From assembly GCA_002490775.1 (NCBI GenBank), contig DKUR01000019.1, forward strand, positions 42,924 through 106,923: 64,000 nt of DNA. Direction: 5' to 3'. Positions 51,665 to 60,351 of the stretch are shown piece after piece. The stretch is from Lachnospiraceae bacterium UBA7199. Its GTDB lineage: Bacteria > Bacillota > Clostridia > Lachnospirales > Lachnospiraceae. Position 1 is the first letter of the stretch. Each line of letters starts with the position of its first letter. The position numbers and the translations under genes are program-made. The notes below the pieces were generated by a model. That model saw only the letters and a program-made list of their open reading frames with translations, searched no databases and was not told the origin of the DNA.

Positions 51665-52651
51665 TTATTTACTGTTTAAATATTCCAGCACAGAAGTAAC
51701 TGCATTTGCCCCATCAGCAACTGCTGTCACCACCTGTCGTAATTTCTTTTTCCTAATGTCACCTGCTGCAAACACTCCTGACATGCTTGTCATACAATCT
51801 TCACCGGCTAGAACATATCCTCTTTCATCCTGGTCTACCAAACCTTTCAGGATATCTCCTGAGGGAATAATGCCCACCGCCACAAAAACACCATCTACTG
51901 TCAGCAGCCTGCTTTCGCCTGTCTTTACATTTTCAAGAACAAGTGCCTGCACTTTATCAGTGCCTTCGATTTTCTTTGCCACTGTATCCCACAAAATCTC
52001 CACATTAGGAAGCGACATAACTTCCTTCTGCAGCACTGCTGCCGCCCGCAGCTCATCCCGCCTGTGGATCAAATATACCTTTTCACATGCTCTTGCCAAA
52101 AAAATAGCGTCCTCCACTGCCACGTCACCGCCACCGACCACTGCGGTCACTTTCCCTCTAAAGAAGGCGCCATCGCAGGTTGCACAATAGGATACCCCCA
52201 TACCGGTCAATTCTTCTTCCCCCGGAATTCCCAGCTTTGCATGAGTGGCTCCTGTTGCTGCCAAAACTGTTCTTGCTTTTATTTCCCCTTGATCTGTCAC
52301 CACAGCAAAACCTAAATCCCTTTCTATATCATCAGAAAAAGAAGCCGCTTTCATTTCCGATTTTTCTGCTTCCAGCCGCTGCTCTGCTGCTAAAGCCTGC
52401 CTAATTTCCTGCACTGCTGCTTCCATAAATTCACAGCCCAGCTTATCTGCATGTTCCCGAAATTTCATTCCCAGGTCAAACCCATTAATTCCCGGAAGCC
52501 CCGGATAATTATCCACCTCATAAGTATTAAGCACCTGCCCGCCGCTCATAGGATTTTGCTCTAAAGTCAATGCATTCAGCCCTGCCCTCTTTGCGTAAAT
52601 AGAAGCTGAAAGTCCTGCCGGGCCAGAACCAATTATTACCAAATCATACAT
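51665..52651 (-). CDS. trxB: thioredoxin reductase
   Basis: FAD-dependent thioredoxin-disulfide reductase, 328 residues. The FAD site is VIIGSGPAGLSASIYAKRAG at 5-24. The redox pair is GVSYCATCDGAFF near residue 155, and the NAD(P)H site is VTAVVGGGDVAVEDAIFLA near 170. The second FAD motif GVFAAGDIRKKKLRQVVTAV lies near the C-terminus. The length exceeds the usual roughly 310 residues because of a charged insert of about 25 residues near 85-110 (AAEQRLEAEKSEMKAASFSD) in the first FAD half. The adjacent repeat element lies just after the stop. Confidence 0.94.
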   Translation of the reverse strand: MYDLVIIGSGPAGLSASIYAKRAGLNALTLEQNPMSGGQVLNTYEVDNYPGLPGINGFDLGMKFREHADKLGCEFMEAAVQEIRQALAAEQRLEAEKSEMKAASFSDDIERDLGFAVVTDQGEIKARTVLAATGATHAKLGIPGEEELTGMGVSYCATCDGAFFRGKVTAVVGGGDVAVEDAIFLARACEKVYLIHRRDELRAAAVLQKEVMSLPNVEILWDTVAKKIEGTDKVQALVLENVKTGESRLLTVDGVFVAVGIIPSGDILKGLVDQDERGYVLAGEDCMTSMSGVFAAGDIRKKKLRQVVTAVADGANAVTSVLEYLNSK

Positions 52652-52852
52652 ATTTTCATCCTCTTTCTTCCTATTATATTATGTTTTTTATAATATAATT
52701 TTATATTATGTCTTTATATAATATAATTTTTATAGTATATATCTATGCAGTTCTTTGTTTGACTGTGAAAGTCAATTAAATTGTAACACTTTGTGCTTGT
52801 AAACGCCATGCATTTTTATCACAGTTTTATGACAAAACTGTTACATACATGA

Positions 52853-53572
52853 TTATATCCAGCCTCCATCCATAGTAATGATCTGACCAGTCATATAGGA
52901 GGGTGCATTTATAATCTGCCGGATCATTTCCCCAGCTTCAACAGCAGTCCCAATTCTGTCTGCCGGAATCTCCTCCCGCAGCGCTTCCATATCTTCCTTT
53001 GAAAAACAGACATTCATGTCAGTATCAATTACACCGAAAGCAACCCCATTGACTTGAACATTACTGGGTGCAAGCTCCTTGGCAAGGGCTTTGGTAAAGC
53101 TGTTTACGCCGCCCTTTGCTGTACTGTAGGCAACCTCCATTGATGCTCCAACCTTTCCCCATACAGAAGATACATTGACAATCTTTCCTTCCCTGCGGCG
53201 CACCATCTGGGGAACCACCAGACGGCATAAGTAAAACAATGCATTTAAATTTGTGTTCATCACCTGATGCCATTGCTCCAATGACATATCTGTAAGCAGG
53301 CCTACATAAGAAATTGCCGCATTGTTAATTAATACGTGGATTTCTCCTGCCTGTCTGATCATTGTTTCCACCTGAGAAGCATCTGATACATCACAAATTG
53401 CGGTTTGACAACAGATCCCATGTGCCTCTTCCAATTCATTTCCTAATTTTTTTATCTTTTCTTCTGAACTTTTACATATCAGAAACAGATCATAGCCTTC
53501 CTTTGCTAAACTTTGGGCTGCTGCTTCTCCGATTCCCCGGGATGCGCCCGTAATCAATGCTTTTTTTCTCAT
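52853..53572 (-). CDS. short-chain dehydrogenase/reductase, FabG-like
   Basis: A 239-residue SDR oxidoreductase. The cofactor motif is ALITGASRGIGEAAAQSLA (residues 5-23). NNAAIS is near 87, the catalytic Ser is in VNVSSVWGKVG near 135, and Tyr and Lys are in YSTAKGG near 150. The end TGQIITMDGGWI is typical of FabG-like enzymes. It stands outside any fatty-acid cluster. EF-P 5-aminopentanone reductase (YmfI) is a possible alternative in Clostridia. Its exact substrate is undetermined. MetF follows in the upstream direction, about 80 bp away. Confidence 0.88.
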   Translation of the reverse strand: MRKKALITGASRGIGEAAAQSLAKEGYDLFLICKSSEEKIKKLGNELEEAHGICCQTAICDVSDASQVETMIRQAGEIHVLINNAAISYVGLLTDMSLEQWHQVMNTNLNALFYLCRLVVPQMVRRREGKIVNVSSVWGKVGASMEVAYSTAKGGVNSFTKALAKELAPSNVQVNGVAFGVIDTDMNVCFSKEDMEALREEIPADRIGTAVEAGEMIRQIINAPSYMTGQIITMDGGWI

Positions 53573-53650
53573 TTATTCCTCTATTTACAATTGCTTTTGC
53601 CAAATTCACCCACAGATACGCTCATAAAAGCAATCTACAAAAACCAGCTT

Positions 53651-54523
53651 TTAAATTAAGTTTCTGATGCTGTCACAAATTCTGCCTGCCACCTTGGAGT
53701 TATTCATGGTAAAAACATGGATTCCATCTACATCATTGGCAATCAAATCTACGATCTGATTTACCGCATAAGCCAATCCTGCATCAAACAATGCTTCCTT
53801 ATTATATTCATACTTATGAAGTATTTTCTCAAATTTAGCCGGAAGCGTAGCACCGCAAATATTGACCATGCGCTCAATCTGCGCCCGGTTTGTCACCGGC
53901 ATAATCCCTGCCTCGATGGGTACTGTAATCCCTGCAATTCGTGTCTTTTCATAAAACTGATAAAAAGCTTCATTATCAAAAAATAGCTGAGACACCAAAT
54001 GCTCTGCCCCTGCATCCACTTTCTTTTTTAAATTATGTATATCCACAATAGCATTTTCGGCCTCTAAATGTGTCTCTGGATAGCATGCACCGCTGACATG
54101 AAACTCTCCTTTTTCTTTAATATAAGCCACCAGCTCATTTGCATATTTAAAATCATTTTTCACAGGAATATTAGGATTCACATCTCCCCGCAGAGCAAGA
54201 ATATTTTCTATTCCCTCTTCCTTTAGCTGAGAAAGGATCATCCCTATCTCTTCTTTTCCATAGTGAAGACATGTTAAATGGACAATAGGTTCCACCCCAT
54301 AATTATTCTTTATTTTTTTCGCCAGCTCTACTGTCTGATTGTCTACCGCACTGCCTCCAGCTCCAAAGGTTATACTGATAAAATCAGGATGGAGGTCACA
54401 CAATTTTTCCAATGTTGCATCAATATTTTTCAGTGCTTCCTCTTTCTTAGGAGGAAAGATTTCAAAAGATAAAACCGGCTTTCCTTCTTTCTTTTTTTCT
54501 TTTACGATCTCGCTTACTTTCAA
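53651..54523 (-). CDS. metF: 5,10-methylenetetrahydrofolate reductase
   Basis: FAD enzyme of 290 residues that makes 5-methyl-tetrahydrofolate for methionine synthesis. The N-terminus has KPVLSFEIFPPKKEEAL, then PDFISITFGAGGSAVDNQTV near residue 55. Further motifs are VHLTCLHYGKEEIGMIL near 85 and LALRGDVNPN near 115. GIMPVTNRAQIERMVNICGA is near 215. The start is uncertain: a TTG at 54523 sits eight bases after GGTGGG, while a GTG at 54535 nearly touches its site. The family usually begins close to the first of these. Length is normal. Confidence 0.92.
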   Translation of the reverse strand: MKVSEIVKEKKKEGKPVLSFEIFPPKKEEALKNIDATLEKLCDLHPDFISITFGAGGSAVDNQTVELAKKIKNNYGVEPIVHLTCLHYGKEEIGMILSQLKEEGIENILALRGDVNPNIPVKNDFKYANELVAYIKEKGEFHVSGACYPETHLEAENAIVDIHNLKKKVDAGAEHLVSQLFFDNEAFYQFYEKTRIAGITVPIEAGIMPVTNRAQIERMVNICGATLPAKFEKILHKYEYNKEALFDAGLAYAVNQIVDLIANDVDGIHVFTMNNSKVAGRICDSIRNLI

Positions 54524-54605
54524 ATCAATTCCCACCCTTTCTTGTTCTTTCTATCGTTGAAAACATAACAAACATCCCTCTCTAAGAGACATCTATTTTC
54601 TAAAA

Positions 54606-54635
54606 AAGTACGAGCCAAATAACTGGCTCGTACTT
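54606..54635 (-). terminator. terminator of the small conserved protein gene
   Basis: Perfect stem AAGTACGAGCC / GGCTCGTACTT with TTTT tail on the minus strand, 18 bp past the stop. Confidence 0.85.
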
Positions 54636-54652
54636 TATTATACTTGATTCTT

Positions 54653-54838
54653 TCAAAAATTACCAATAGAATCAATAATTTTATCCATTTCTTCTTTCGT
54701 TCTTGCATCCTTGCATTTTAAAATAATATGCTCCTTCTCTGTCTCACTTAAGCGTTCATAACCTGTCTGTGCCCGTTCATTCATCATAAGCGCCATACTA
54801 AGTCCTACAGGAAGATTGGGATAACTTTCTTCAATCAT
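54653..54838 (-). CDS. small conserved protein of unknown function
   Basis: A 61-residue soluble protein. It has a short hydrophobic helix (LPVGLSMALMMNERAQTGY) and an acidic-basic helix (LSETEKEHIILKCKDARTKE). The layout of a xLPxGxxMAL start and an LSExEKExII middle recurs in small Lachnospiraceae proteins as far as I recall; I know no function. The gene has a strong CAGGAGG site and its own terminator, so it looks real. It lies between metF and a GtrA gene, all on the minus strand. Confidence 0.75.
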   Translation of the reverse strand: MIEESYPNLPVGLSMALMMNERAQTGYERLSETEKEHIILKCKDARTKEEMDKIIDSIGNF

Positions 54839-54892
54839 GTGTCCACACCTCCTGATTTATTATGTGGACACTGTTTTCTTTTTATACTGTCA

Positions 54893-55315
54893 TTATTTTT
54901 TGTGAAAAACAAACAGCTTGCTGATCAGATAATTGCCGATGGTCACAAGAACTGAGGACACAAATTTGCTGATAATGTCATTAATCCCCAAAAGCGTTAC
55001 CATAACAAACATGACGAACATGTCCAGAAAGAGGGTAGATACTCTGGAAGCGGAAAACTGCACTGCTTCTTTTAAAATATTTTTTTCTGTGCTCTTAAAC
55101 ACATATTTGCGGTTTGTCACATAGGCAAATGCCACACCTGCAATCCATGACAAAATATTTGCAATCTGCAGCTCCACCGGATTTTCTGTATCCAAAAATG
55201 TCCATATGCTGACTGCATATACAATCCAGCTAAAAATTGTGGTCATTACTCCTACAATAATGTAATTTACAATCTCTTCATGCTTTTTATATAGTTCCAG
55301 CAGCTTATCTTTCAC
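54893..55315 (-). CDS. GtrA family membrane protein
   Basis: A 140-residue four-span protein of the GtrA family, thought to flip undecaprenyl-phosphate sugars or support teichoic-acid glycosylation. Motifs are IVNYIIVGVMTTIFSWIVYA, then the conserved FAYVTNRKYVFKS near residue 65, and a C-terminal LISKLFVFHKK. The start is a GTG preceded by AGGGGAAG. A GtrA domain also occurs fused to the glycosyltransferase at 45.7 kb, but this gene has no glycosyltransferase beside it. Confidence 0.88.
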   Translation of the reverse strand: MKDKLLELYKKHEEIVNYIIVGVMTTIFSWIVYAVSIWTFLDTENPVELQIANILSWIAGVAFAYVTNRKYVFKSTEKNILKEAVQFSASRVSTLFLDMFVMFVMVTLLGINDIISKFVSSVLVTIGNYLISKLFVFHKK

Positions 55316-55387
55316 TTGCTTCCCCTTCTATACAAATCAAATTTTCTCTCTCAAGATTACATCAATGTACATGGCACGTCAAGTCCC

Positions 55388-57037
55388 CTAATTTCCCCTT
55401 GCTACCTTTGCCGGATACCATTTTTGAAACCACAGGGTAAAAAGCCCCATTAAAACTGGCAATACAGAATTAACCGCTCCGGTCAAATATCCAATTTGCG
55501 TTCCCATGATAAAATAAGTCCATATAGGTGTCAACAAATACAAAATTCCCCAGATAAATGTTAAGATTCGATTGGTCTTTATAAAAAGCGGATTTTTCAA
55601 TGCTTCCTCCCCGCCATAGCTATTCATAGAGTAATTGGCCGTAAGGGGGATTTTGACCAGGCAGGTCACAATCCACATGACACCAAATGCCAAATAGGAC
55701 AAGGGTATCAGTAAACGTACTGAACCTCCCATGAGCACTGCTATTGACAATCCTGTCACCAAGCTTCCGCTTAAAATATCATAAATTGTTTTCTTATTGC
55801 GGAAAAAAAATAGTGGCACCACTGCGCAGGTAAAAATACTGATCAGGCTGCCTGCAAAAGGATTGATGGCAGCGGCAACCCAAAACACAATCCAGGGAAT
55901 CAACATGAGATTCATATTTGTTTTTTTATTATTTTCTCCCTCTTTCCCTTCCTGTGTTTCCTTTTTTTCTGCTGCCTTACCGCCGCCAAAATAACTGTCC
56001 CAGTTCAGCATTAGGCTAAAATCACCTTTGACTTTATAGAGCTGTTTCATTAGTGCTTCATCTCCGCGGATTTCCCCCATTGCAATGGAACGCCATACGC
56101 CAAAGGGCGTTTCGATTCTTGTGGTTGCAGGCTGGAAACCATCGGTCAAAACTTCACTGCCTTCTTTTCCCATAATCACCTGATAGCATTCATCCAGATC
56201 TGTGTAGTACATTTCCAGCACCTGGTCTTTCCCACTATAACTTTCTTTGCAGTATAAAGCTGCCATCTGCCTTGTAAAAAGCAGCGCTTCCGGCTCTCTT
56301 TTACCGCTTTCTTTCTCTATTCCCCAGCTTGCATCTGCCATGCGCTCGAAAACTTCCTTCGGGTACAATAATTTATCCAGTTCCTGTTGTGTTTCTTTCC
56401 TTATACCGCCTTTTACATATTCTTTACCGGCTCTTTTTACCCACTCCAGATATTCACCTGTTCTCTTAGACAGCTCCGGCACCCGGAACAACTCTCCCTG
56501 CCCGCAGAAAATAGTGGTATATTTATTCTTTTCACACATGTGGTCAAAAAGACTTCTCACACCATCATAATTCCCTTCCGCGGTATAAAAACCACAGGTG
56601 GAAATGACCACCGTTTTCTTTCCGCTCATATCATACCTTGACGGATGGCTTCCATTTCCAACTCCATCTTCTCTTTCCACCATAAAAGGAAGTTCCATCG
56701 GAAGCTGGCGGTCAATCAGATTCTTTAAACTTCCCGGAACCGTATAATAATAGAGAGGAAAGCTCCATATGGTAATATCTGCCCACAGGAGTTTTTCAAT
56801 CACTTTTTCCATGTCGTCTATTATACAACACTTTCCCGGTGTTTTATTCCAACAATTAAAGCAGCCAAGACATGGTTTTATATCCAGCCTGTTTACCAAA
56901 AACTCCTCAACTGTAACTTCCTTATCCTTGTCCTCTTCAAAAACCCCCTGCTTCATTCCCTCTAAAAAAGCCTTTGTAAGCTGATAAGAATTGCTGCGCT
57001 CCCCCTTGGGACTTCCGTTAATCACTAAAATATTCAT
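55388..57037 (-). CDS. flavodoxin-fold NADPH:FMN oxidoreductase fused to central domain and C-terminal membrane domain
   Basis: A 549-residue fusion. Residues 1-180 form a flavodoxin-like NAD(P)H-dependent FMN reductase (NILVINGSPKGERSNSYQLT, CLGCFNCWNKTPGKCCIIDD, SFPLYYYTVPGSLKNLIDR). Residues about 250-380 look like a small SCP2-type lipid-binding domain (GEIRGDEALMKQLYKVKGDF); this call is weak. Residues about 400-549 have four to six membrane spans. The combination is unusual. The ATG at 57037 has an AGGAGG site. It overlaps the PadR regulator by 4 bp, so the repressor and this protein are one unit. The redox substrate is unknown. Confidence 0.82.
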   Translation of the reverse strand: MNILVINGSPKGERSNSYQLTKAFLEGMKQGVFEEDKDKEVTVEEFLVNRLDIKPCLGCFNCWNKTPGKCCIIDDMEKVIEKLLWADITIWSFPLYYYTVPGSLKNLIDRQLPMELPFMVEREDGVGNGSHPSRYDMSGKKTVVISTCGFYTAEGNYDGVRSLFDHMCEKNKYTTIFCGQGELFRVPELSKRTGEYLEWVKRAGKEYVKGGIRKETQQELDKLLYPKEVFERMADASWGIEKESGKREPEALLFTRQMAALYCKESYSGKDQVLEMYYTDLDECYQVIMGKEGSEVLTDGFQPATTRIETPFGVWRSIAMGEIRGDEALMKQLYKVKGDFSLMLNWDSYFGGGKAAEKKETQEGKEGENNKKTNMNLMLIPWIVFWVAAAINPFAGSLISIFTCAVVPLFFFRNKKTIYDILSGSLVTGLSIAVLMGGSVRLLIPLSYLAFGVMWIVTCLVKIPLTANYSMNSYGGEEALKNPLFIKTNRILTFIWGILYLLTPIWTYFIMGTQIGYLTGAVNSVLPVLMGLFTLWFQKWYPAKVARGN

Positions 57038-57576
57038 TGTATTTCCTCCAATCGTTCTATGCAGTTTTGCGCCCAATCTACTTGCATCTGCATTCTTCTG
57101 CGTCCGTAATCCACCGTCATTTCCCAATAAGCTGTCTTTTCACTCTGATCAACATACTGTGCATATGCTTTGATGTACTGCGGCACAATTTCTAATTCCT
57201 TTAAAGCCCGCTCCCCTTCCTCCTTCAGTTTCTTAAAATAAGCAATACTTTCCTCCCTGCTCCTTTCACCCATAAAAAACACCTTCATCAAAACAGGCAC
57301 TTTTGTGGTAAATCCTGGCTTCTCATCCTCAAGCCAGCTAAGAAGCTCTTCTTTGCCTTTTTCCGTAATTGCATAAATATTTTTATCCGGCTTTCCCTGC
57401 TGTGGCACAACAGTTTTACTTACCCATCCCTTTTTCTCCATTCCCTGTAGATCCCGGTAAATCTGGCTTGTCTGGGCACTCCAAAAAAAGCGCAGGGAAT
57501 CCCGGAATACCTCCATAACTTCATATCCCGTCATATCCTGATAATTTAACAAACCTAAAATTCCATATTTTAACAC
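57034..57576 (-). CDS. PadR family transcriptional regulator
   Basis: A 180-residue winged-helix repressor. The N-terminal domain (about 1-85) has KYGILGLLNYQDMTGYEVME and IYRDLQGMEKKGWVSK. The C-terminal dimerisation helices have FFMGERSREESIAYFKKLKE (the Vir_act_alpha type). The start is a GTG with GGAGGG. It is the first gene of a two-gene unit with the flavodoxin fusion. Two tandem palindromic sites lie just upstream and probably serve as its own operator. The inducer is unknown. Confidence 0.9.
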   Translation of the reverse strand: MLKYGILGLLNYQDMTGYEVMEVFRDSLRFFWSAQTSQIYRDLQGMEKKGWVSKTVVPQQGKPDKNIYAITEKGKEELLSWLEDEKPGFTTKVPVLMKVFFMGERSREESIAYFKKLKEEGERALKELEIVPQYIKAYAQYVDQSEKTAYWEMTVDYGRRRMQMQVDWAQNCIERLEEIQ

Positions 57577-57633
57577 CTGTATTCCCTCCTTATTTCTTGC
57601 ATTTTAAACTCCATTCCGAAGCATCAAAAATTT

Positions 57634-57665
57634 GTAATGAATAAATTCGTAACGAATAAATTCGT
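57634..57665. promoter_or_regulatory. tandem palindromic operator upstream of padR
   Basis: Two adjacent 15-bp copies, GTAATGAATAAATTC and GTAACGAATAAATTC. The second is part of the perfect dyad ACGAAT-AA-ATTCGT (57652-57665). Lies 58-90 bp upstream of the PadR start, so autoregulation is likely. Confidence 0.6.
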
Positions 57666-57829
57666 TTGTGAAAAAATCAGACTGGTGCGCTGATTTTTAT
57701 ATTATTGGTTGATGTCCAAAATCTGTCTTATATATCCATATTTATTATATTCCATTTGTGGAATATATACAAGTAGAATATAAAGTAATAAACAGTACGC
57801 TTTGTAGTCCGTTCCTATAATCAGCAAAA

Positions 57830-57852
57830 CAGGGAGACTTTTCGTCTCCCTG
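57830..57852 (-). terminator. terminator of the MATE-MerR operon
   Basis: Stem CAGGGAGAC / GTCTCCCTG with TTTT on the minus strand, about 57 bp past the MerR stop. Confidence 0.7.
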
Positions 57853-57908
57853 CCATTCCTTAAACTTATGATTGTTTTGTATCAATGTCACAATGGTTTT
57901 GACGCCTT

Positions 57909-58679
57909 TTAGTCGTCAAGCTGATCCGCCCATATCTGCACTGCCTGTTTAAGCAGTTCGGCGCATCCTGTAACCTCTTTGTCATAATACTGCCGGAACC
58001 GCTCGTCAGCAGTATAACCTTGGGCAACTGCCTTATGGGCTTCTTTGGTATAGTTGCGCCAGGTTTTCTCAAGCCATTTTTTATGAAGCATTACAATTTG
58101 CTTTGCCTCTTCGCTCTCCGGCTGTATCCCGGCAGCCACTCCGGCCTTTAACCGGTTATAGATCTCCTCCTCCAATTTATGAAATGTCTCCCATTCTTCC
58201 TCTGTCATGTGAAGAAGCTTTTGATTACTGGCATCCATTTCTTCATCTCCATATTTCTTGCGAACCTCAGCACCGTATTTTTCTTCATTTTCTTTTACAA
58301 GTCTTTCTTTAAAAACCTCAAATTTCTCTTGGTCACTCATTTTATATTCTCCCTTCATTGACAAAATTGTCTGCTTTACCGTCCGGATCAGAGCATCCAC
58401 AGATTTCTTCCGCTCCTCCAGCTCCCGAAGGTGATCTTCCAGCGCGTTCATAATATCAAAATCATCCTGATAAATAATCCTTTCAATTTCCTTCAGTTCA
58501 AATCCTCTTTCTCTGTAAAAAAGAATTTGCTGCAAAATCGCCAGTTCCTTTTCTCCATAAAACCGGTATCCTGCTTCATTGGCATAGAGAGGCTTTAAAA
58601 GATCAATTTCATCATAATAGCGCAGAGTGCGTGCACTCACTCCTGCTAATTCGGATAATTCCCTGATGCTGTATTCCAT
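57909..58679 (-). CDS. MerR family regulator, TipA-like
   Basis: A 256-residue activator. The N-terminal MerR domain (about 1-70) has YSIRELSELAGVSARTLRYYD and YRFYGEKELAILQQILFYRE. A coiled dimerisation helix (about 75-110) follows. The C-terminal domain (about 135-256) is of the TipAS ligand-binding type (EEWETFHKLEEEIYNRLKAG, WRNYTKEAHKAVAQGY). TipA-like proteins sense thiopeptides and other drugs. The start at 58679 follows AAGGAGGAAAG and lies inside the end of the MATE gene (34-bp overlap), so it is the second gene of that operon. It probably controls the pump. Confidence 0.92.
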   Translation of the reverse strand: MEYSIRELSELAGVSARTLRYYDEIDLLKPLYANEAGYRFYGEKELAILQQILFYRERGFELKEIERIIYQDDFDIMNALEDHLRELEERKKSVDALIRTVKQTILSMKGEYKMSDQEKFEVFKERLVKENEEKYGAEVRKKYGDEEMDASNQKLLHMTEEEWETFHKLEEEIYNRLKAGVAAGIQPESEEAKQIVMLHKKWLEKTWRNYTKEAHKAVAQGYTADERFRQYYDKEVTGCAELLKQAVQIWADQLDD

Positions 58680-60154
58680 GCGTCTTTCCTCCTTCGGTAA
58701 AATAAGCATACCGCTTTCCGCAGCGTCAAAGTCAAGGGATTTTTCATATTTTTTACAGCTTTAATTCCCTGAAAAGAACTTCCCAAACTCTGCATCCACT
58801 TTTTTCTCCGGTATACTGCAATTGAAATTCCAAGTCGCACACATTCTTCCAAAGACAAAATGAAATAAACTGCTGCAATGGGCATATGCCAGGCAAAAGC
58901 CGCCATAAGCCCCAGCGGCACGCCAAACAGCCATGTCCCCACAAGATCAATCATCATTACATAATTTGTCTTTCCTCCACTGCGTATGATTCCACCGCCA
59001 AGAATCATATTCTGCACCTTGACCGGTGAAACAAGGGCATACACCAGCAGCAGGCTTTCCGTCATCCTTTTGACGCTTTCCTCCACATTAAAAATCCGCA
59101 CATAAAATCTGCCGCCAAATAAAAGAAGCGTGGATAAAGCAAGAGATCCCCACAAACCGTACTGCATCATTTTCTTTGCATCTCCATATGCTTTTTCATA
59201 TTCTCCAGCACCCAATGTTTTTCCAATCATAATACCTGCTGCCTGAGAAACACCGCTTAACGCTCCGATTGTGATTGCCTGTACTGGATTGGTCAGCGTC
59301 ATTGCCGCGCAGGCGCATCTTCCGATGTGACCATAAATTCCTGCATACACATTTTCCCCCAGACTCCAGAAAAATTCGCAGATCAGTATAGGCAGAATAA
59401 TGCCGGCATATTGTTTCCACCAAAAAGAAGCTTTTTCCCGTCCATCTATACCGATGGAAGAGATTGCAAGCTTCCATCCTTTTTCCTGATACATTTTTAT
59501 AAAAAGGAGAAAAAGAAGCAAACATCCAATCACCTGGGCAATCACAGACGCCCATGCTGCCCCCCGATATCCCATTTGAGGAAATCCCAGCTTTCCAAAA
59601 ATCAAAATATAATTCAGCCCTGTGTTTATCACTGCTGCGGCAATGCTGGTATACAAGGGGATTGCTGCCGCCTGCACACACCGCAGAAATGTAGATAACA
59701 TCATATTAACCATAAGGGGAAGAAATGATAAAGAAAATATTTTCAGGTACTCTGCCGCTGCCGCCACTGTTTCTTCATCCTTCGTATAAAGTCCCATAAG
59801 TTTTGCCGGAAAAACAAGACTAAGCCCCAAAAATATAGCTGTAATCATTATGGCCAGCCCAAAGTTAATAAAAAAGCTTCTGCCAATCTGCCGGTCATCT
59901 TTATTTCCAATGTATTGTGCAATCATAATACCTGCTGCCGCCATAATTGCAGAAATAAGCACTGAAAAAAGGGACGTGAACTTGCCAGCCAGCCCGATTC
60001 CTGCTATACTGATGCTCCCTAGCTGTCCTGTCATGATCTGATCTGCCACGCCAAAGGAAGACTGCAGCAGGCATTGTAATGTTACTGGTAATGCAATCTT
60101 CAATAATTCTCTACGAAACTGCTGTCTATCCTCTGTCTGTCCTGTGTCTGTCAT
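58646..60154 (-). CDS. MATE family multidrug/metabolite efflux transporter
   Basis: A 502-residue, 12-span multidrug and toxin extrusion antiporter. Signatures are LKIALPVTLQCLLQSSFGVA, DQIMTGQLGSISIAGIGLAG near residue 50 and the second-half repeat NPVQAITIGALSGVSQAAGI near 290. The start at 60154 has GGAG; the longer frame has no site. The C-terminus is extended by about 30 basic residues that overlap the regulator's leader. It is the first gene of the operon with the TipA-like regulator, so drug-inducible export is likely. Confidence 0.9.
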   Translation of the reverse strand: MTDTGQTEDRQQFRRELLKIALPVTLQCLLQSSFGVADQIMTGQLGSISIAGIGLAGKFTSLFSVLISAIMAAAGIMIAQYIGNKDDRQIGRSFFINFGLAIMITAIFLGLSLVFPAKLMGLYTKDEETVAAAAEYLKIFSLSFLPLMVNMMLSTFLRCVQAAAIPLYTSIAAAVINTGLNYILIFGKLGFPQMGYRGAAWASVIAQVIGCLLLFLLFIKMYQEKGWKLAISSIGIDGREKASFWWKQYAGIILPILICEFFWSLGENVYAGIYGHIGRCACAAMTLTNPVQAITIGALSGVSQAAGIMIGKTLGAGEYEKAYGDAKKMMQYGLWGSLALSTLLLFGGRFYVRIFNVEESVKRMTESLLLVYALVSPVKVQNMILGGGIIRSGGKTNYVMMIDLVGTWLFGVPLGLMAAFAWHMPIAAVYFILSLEECVRLGISIAVYRRKKWMQSLGSSFQGIKAVKNMKNPLTLTLRKAVCLFYRRRKDAWNTASGNYPN

Positions 60155-60261
60155 TTTTACTCCTATCTGCCTGCTTTGGCGGACCTTATTGGTCATTCTA
60201 TTATTGCGTACAAATTTTTCATCTTCTCAAATCATAATCCTGTTTCTACGCAACAGCAATA

Positions 60262-60277
60262 GGTTAAACGTGTAACC
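60262..60277. promoter_or_regulatory. candidate MerR-type dyad upstream of the MATE operon
   Basis: GGTTAAACGTGTAACC, an interrupted dyad (GGTTA / TAACC) in the spacer before the MATE gene. It lies in a poorly matched 18-bp promoter spacer, the usual place for a MerR-family operator. Weak. Confidence 0.4.
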
Positions 60278-60351
60278 CAATACAAAAATGAAAGACATAA
60301 TTTATGCAATTTGACAAACAAATTTCTATTTCATTTTCGCCTTTCAATTTT

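Larger units (their letters stand above)
57577..57908. other. 332-bp spacer with PadR operator and MerR terminator
   Basis: Besides the operator repeats and the terminator listed separately, it holds an AAAATCAG / CTGATTTTT hairpin near 57674-57699 and AT-rich DNA. No gene is seen. Confidence 0.6.

Noticed and set aside
52670..52740. ATATAATATAATTTTATATTATG-type tract as an array or origin
   Set aside because: It is a low-complexity AT tract between trxB and the SDR gene with irregular spacing, not a CRISPR or iteron set.
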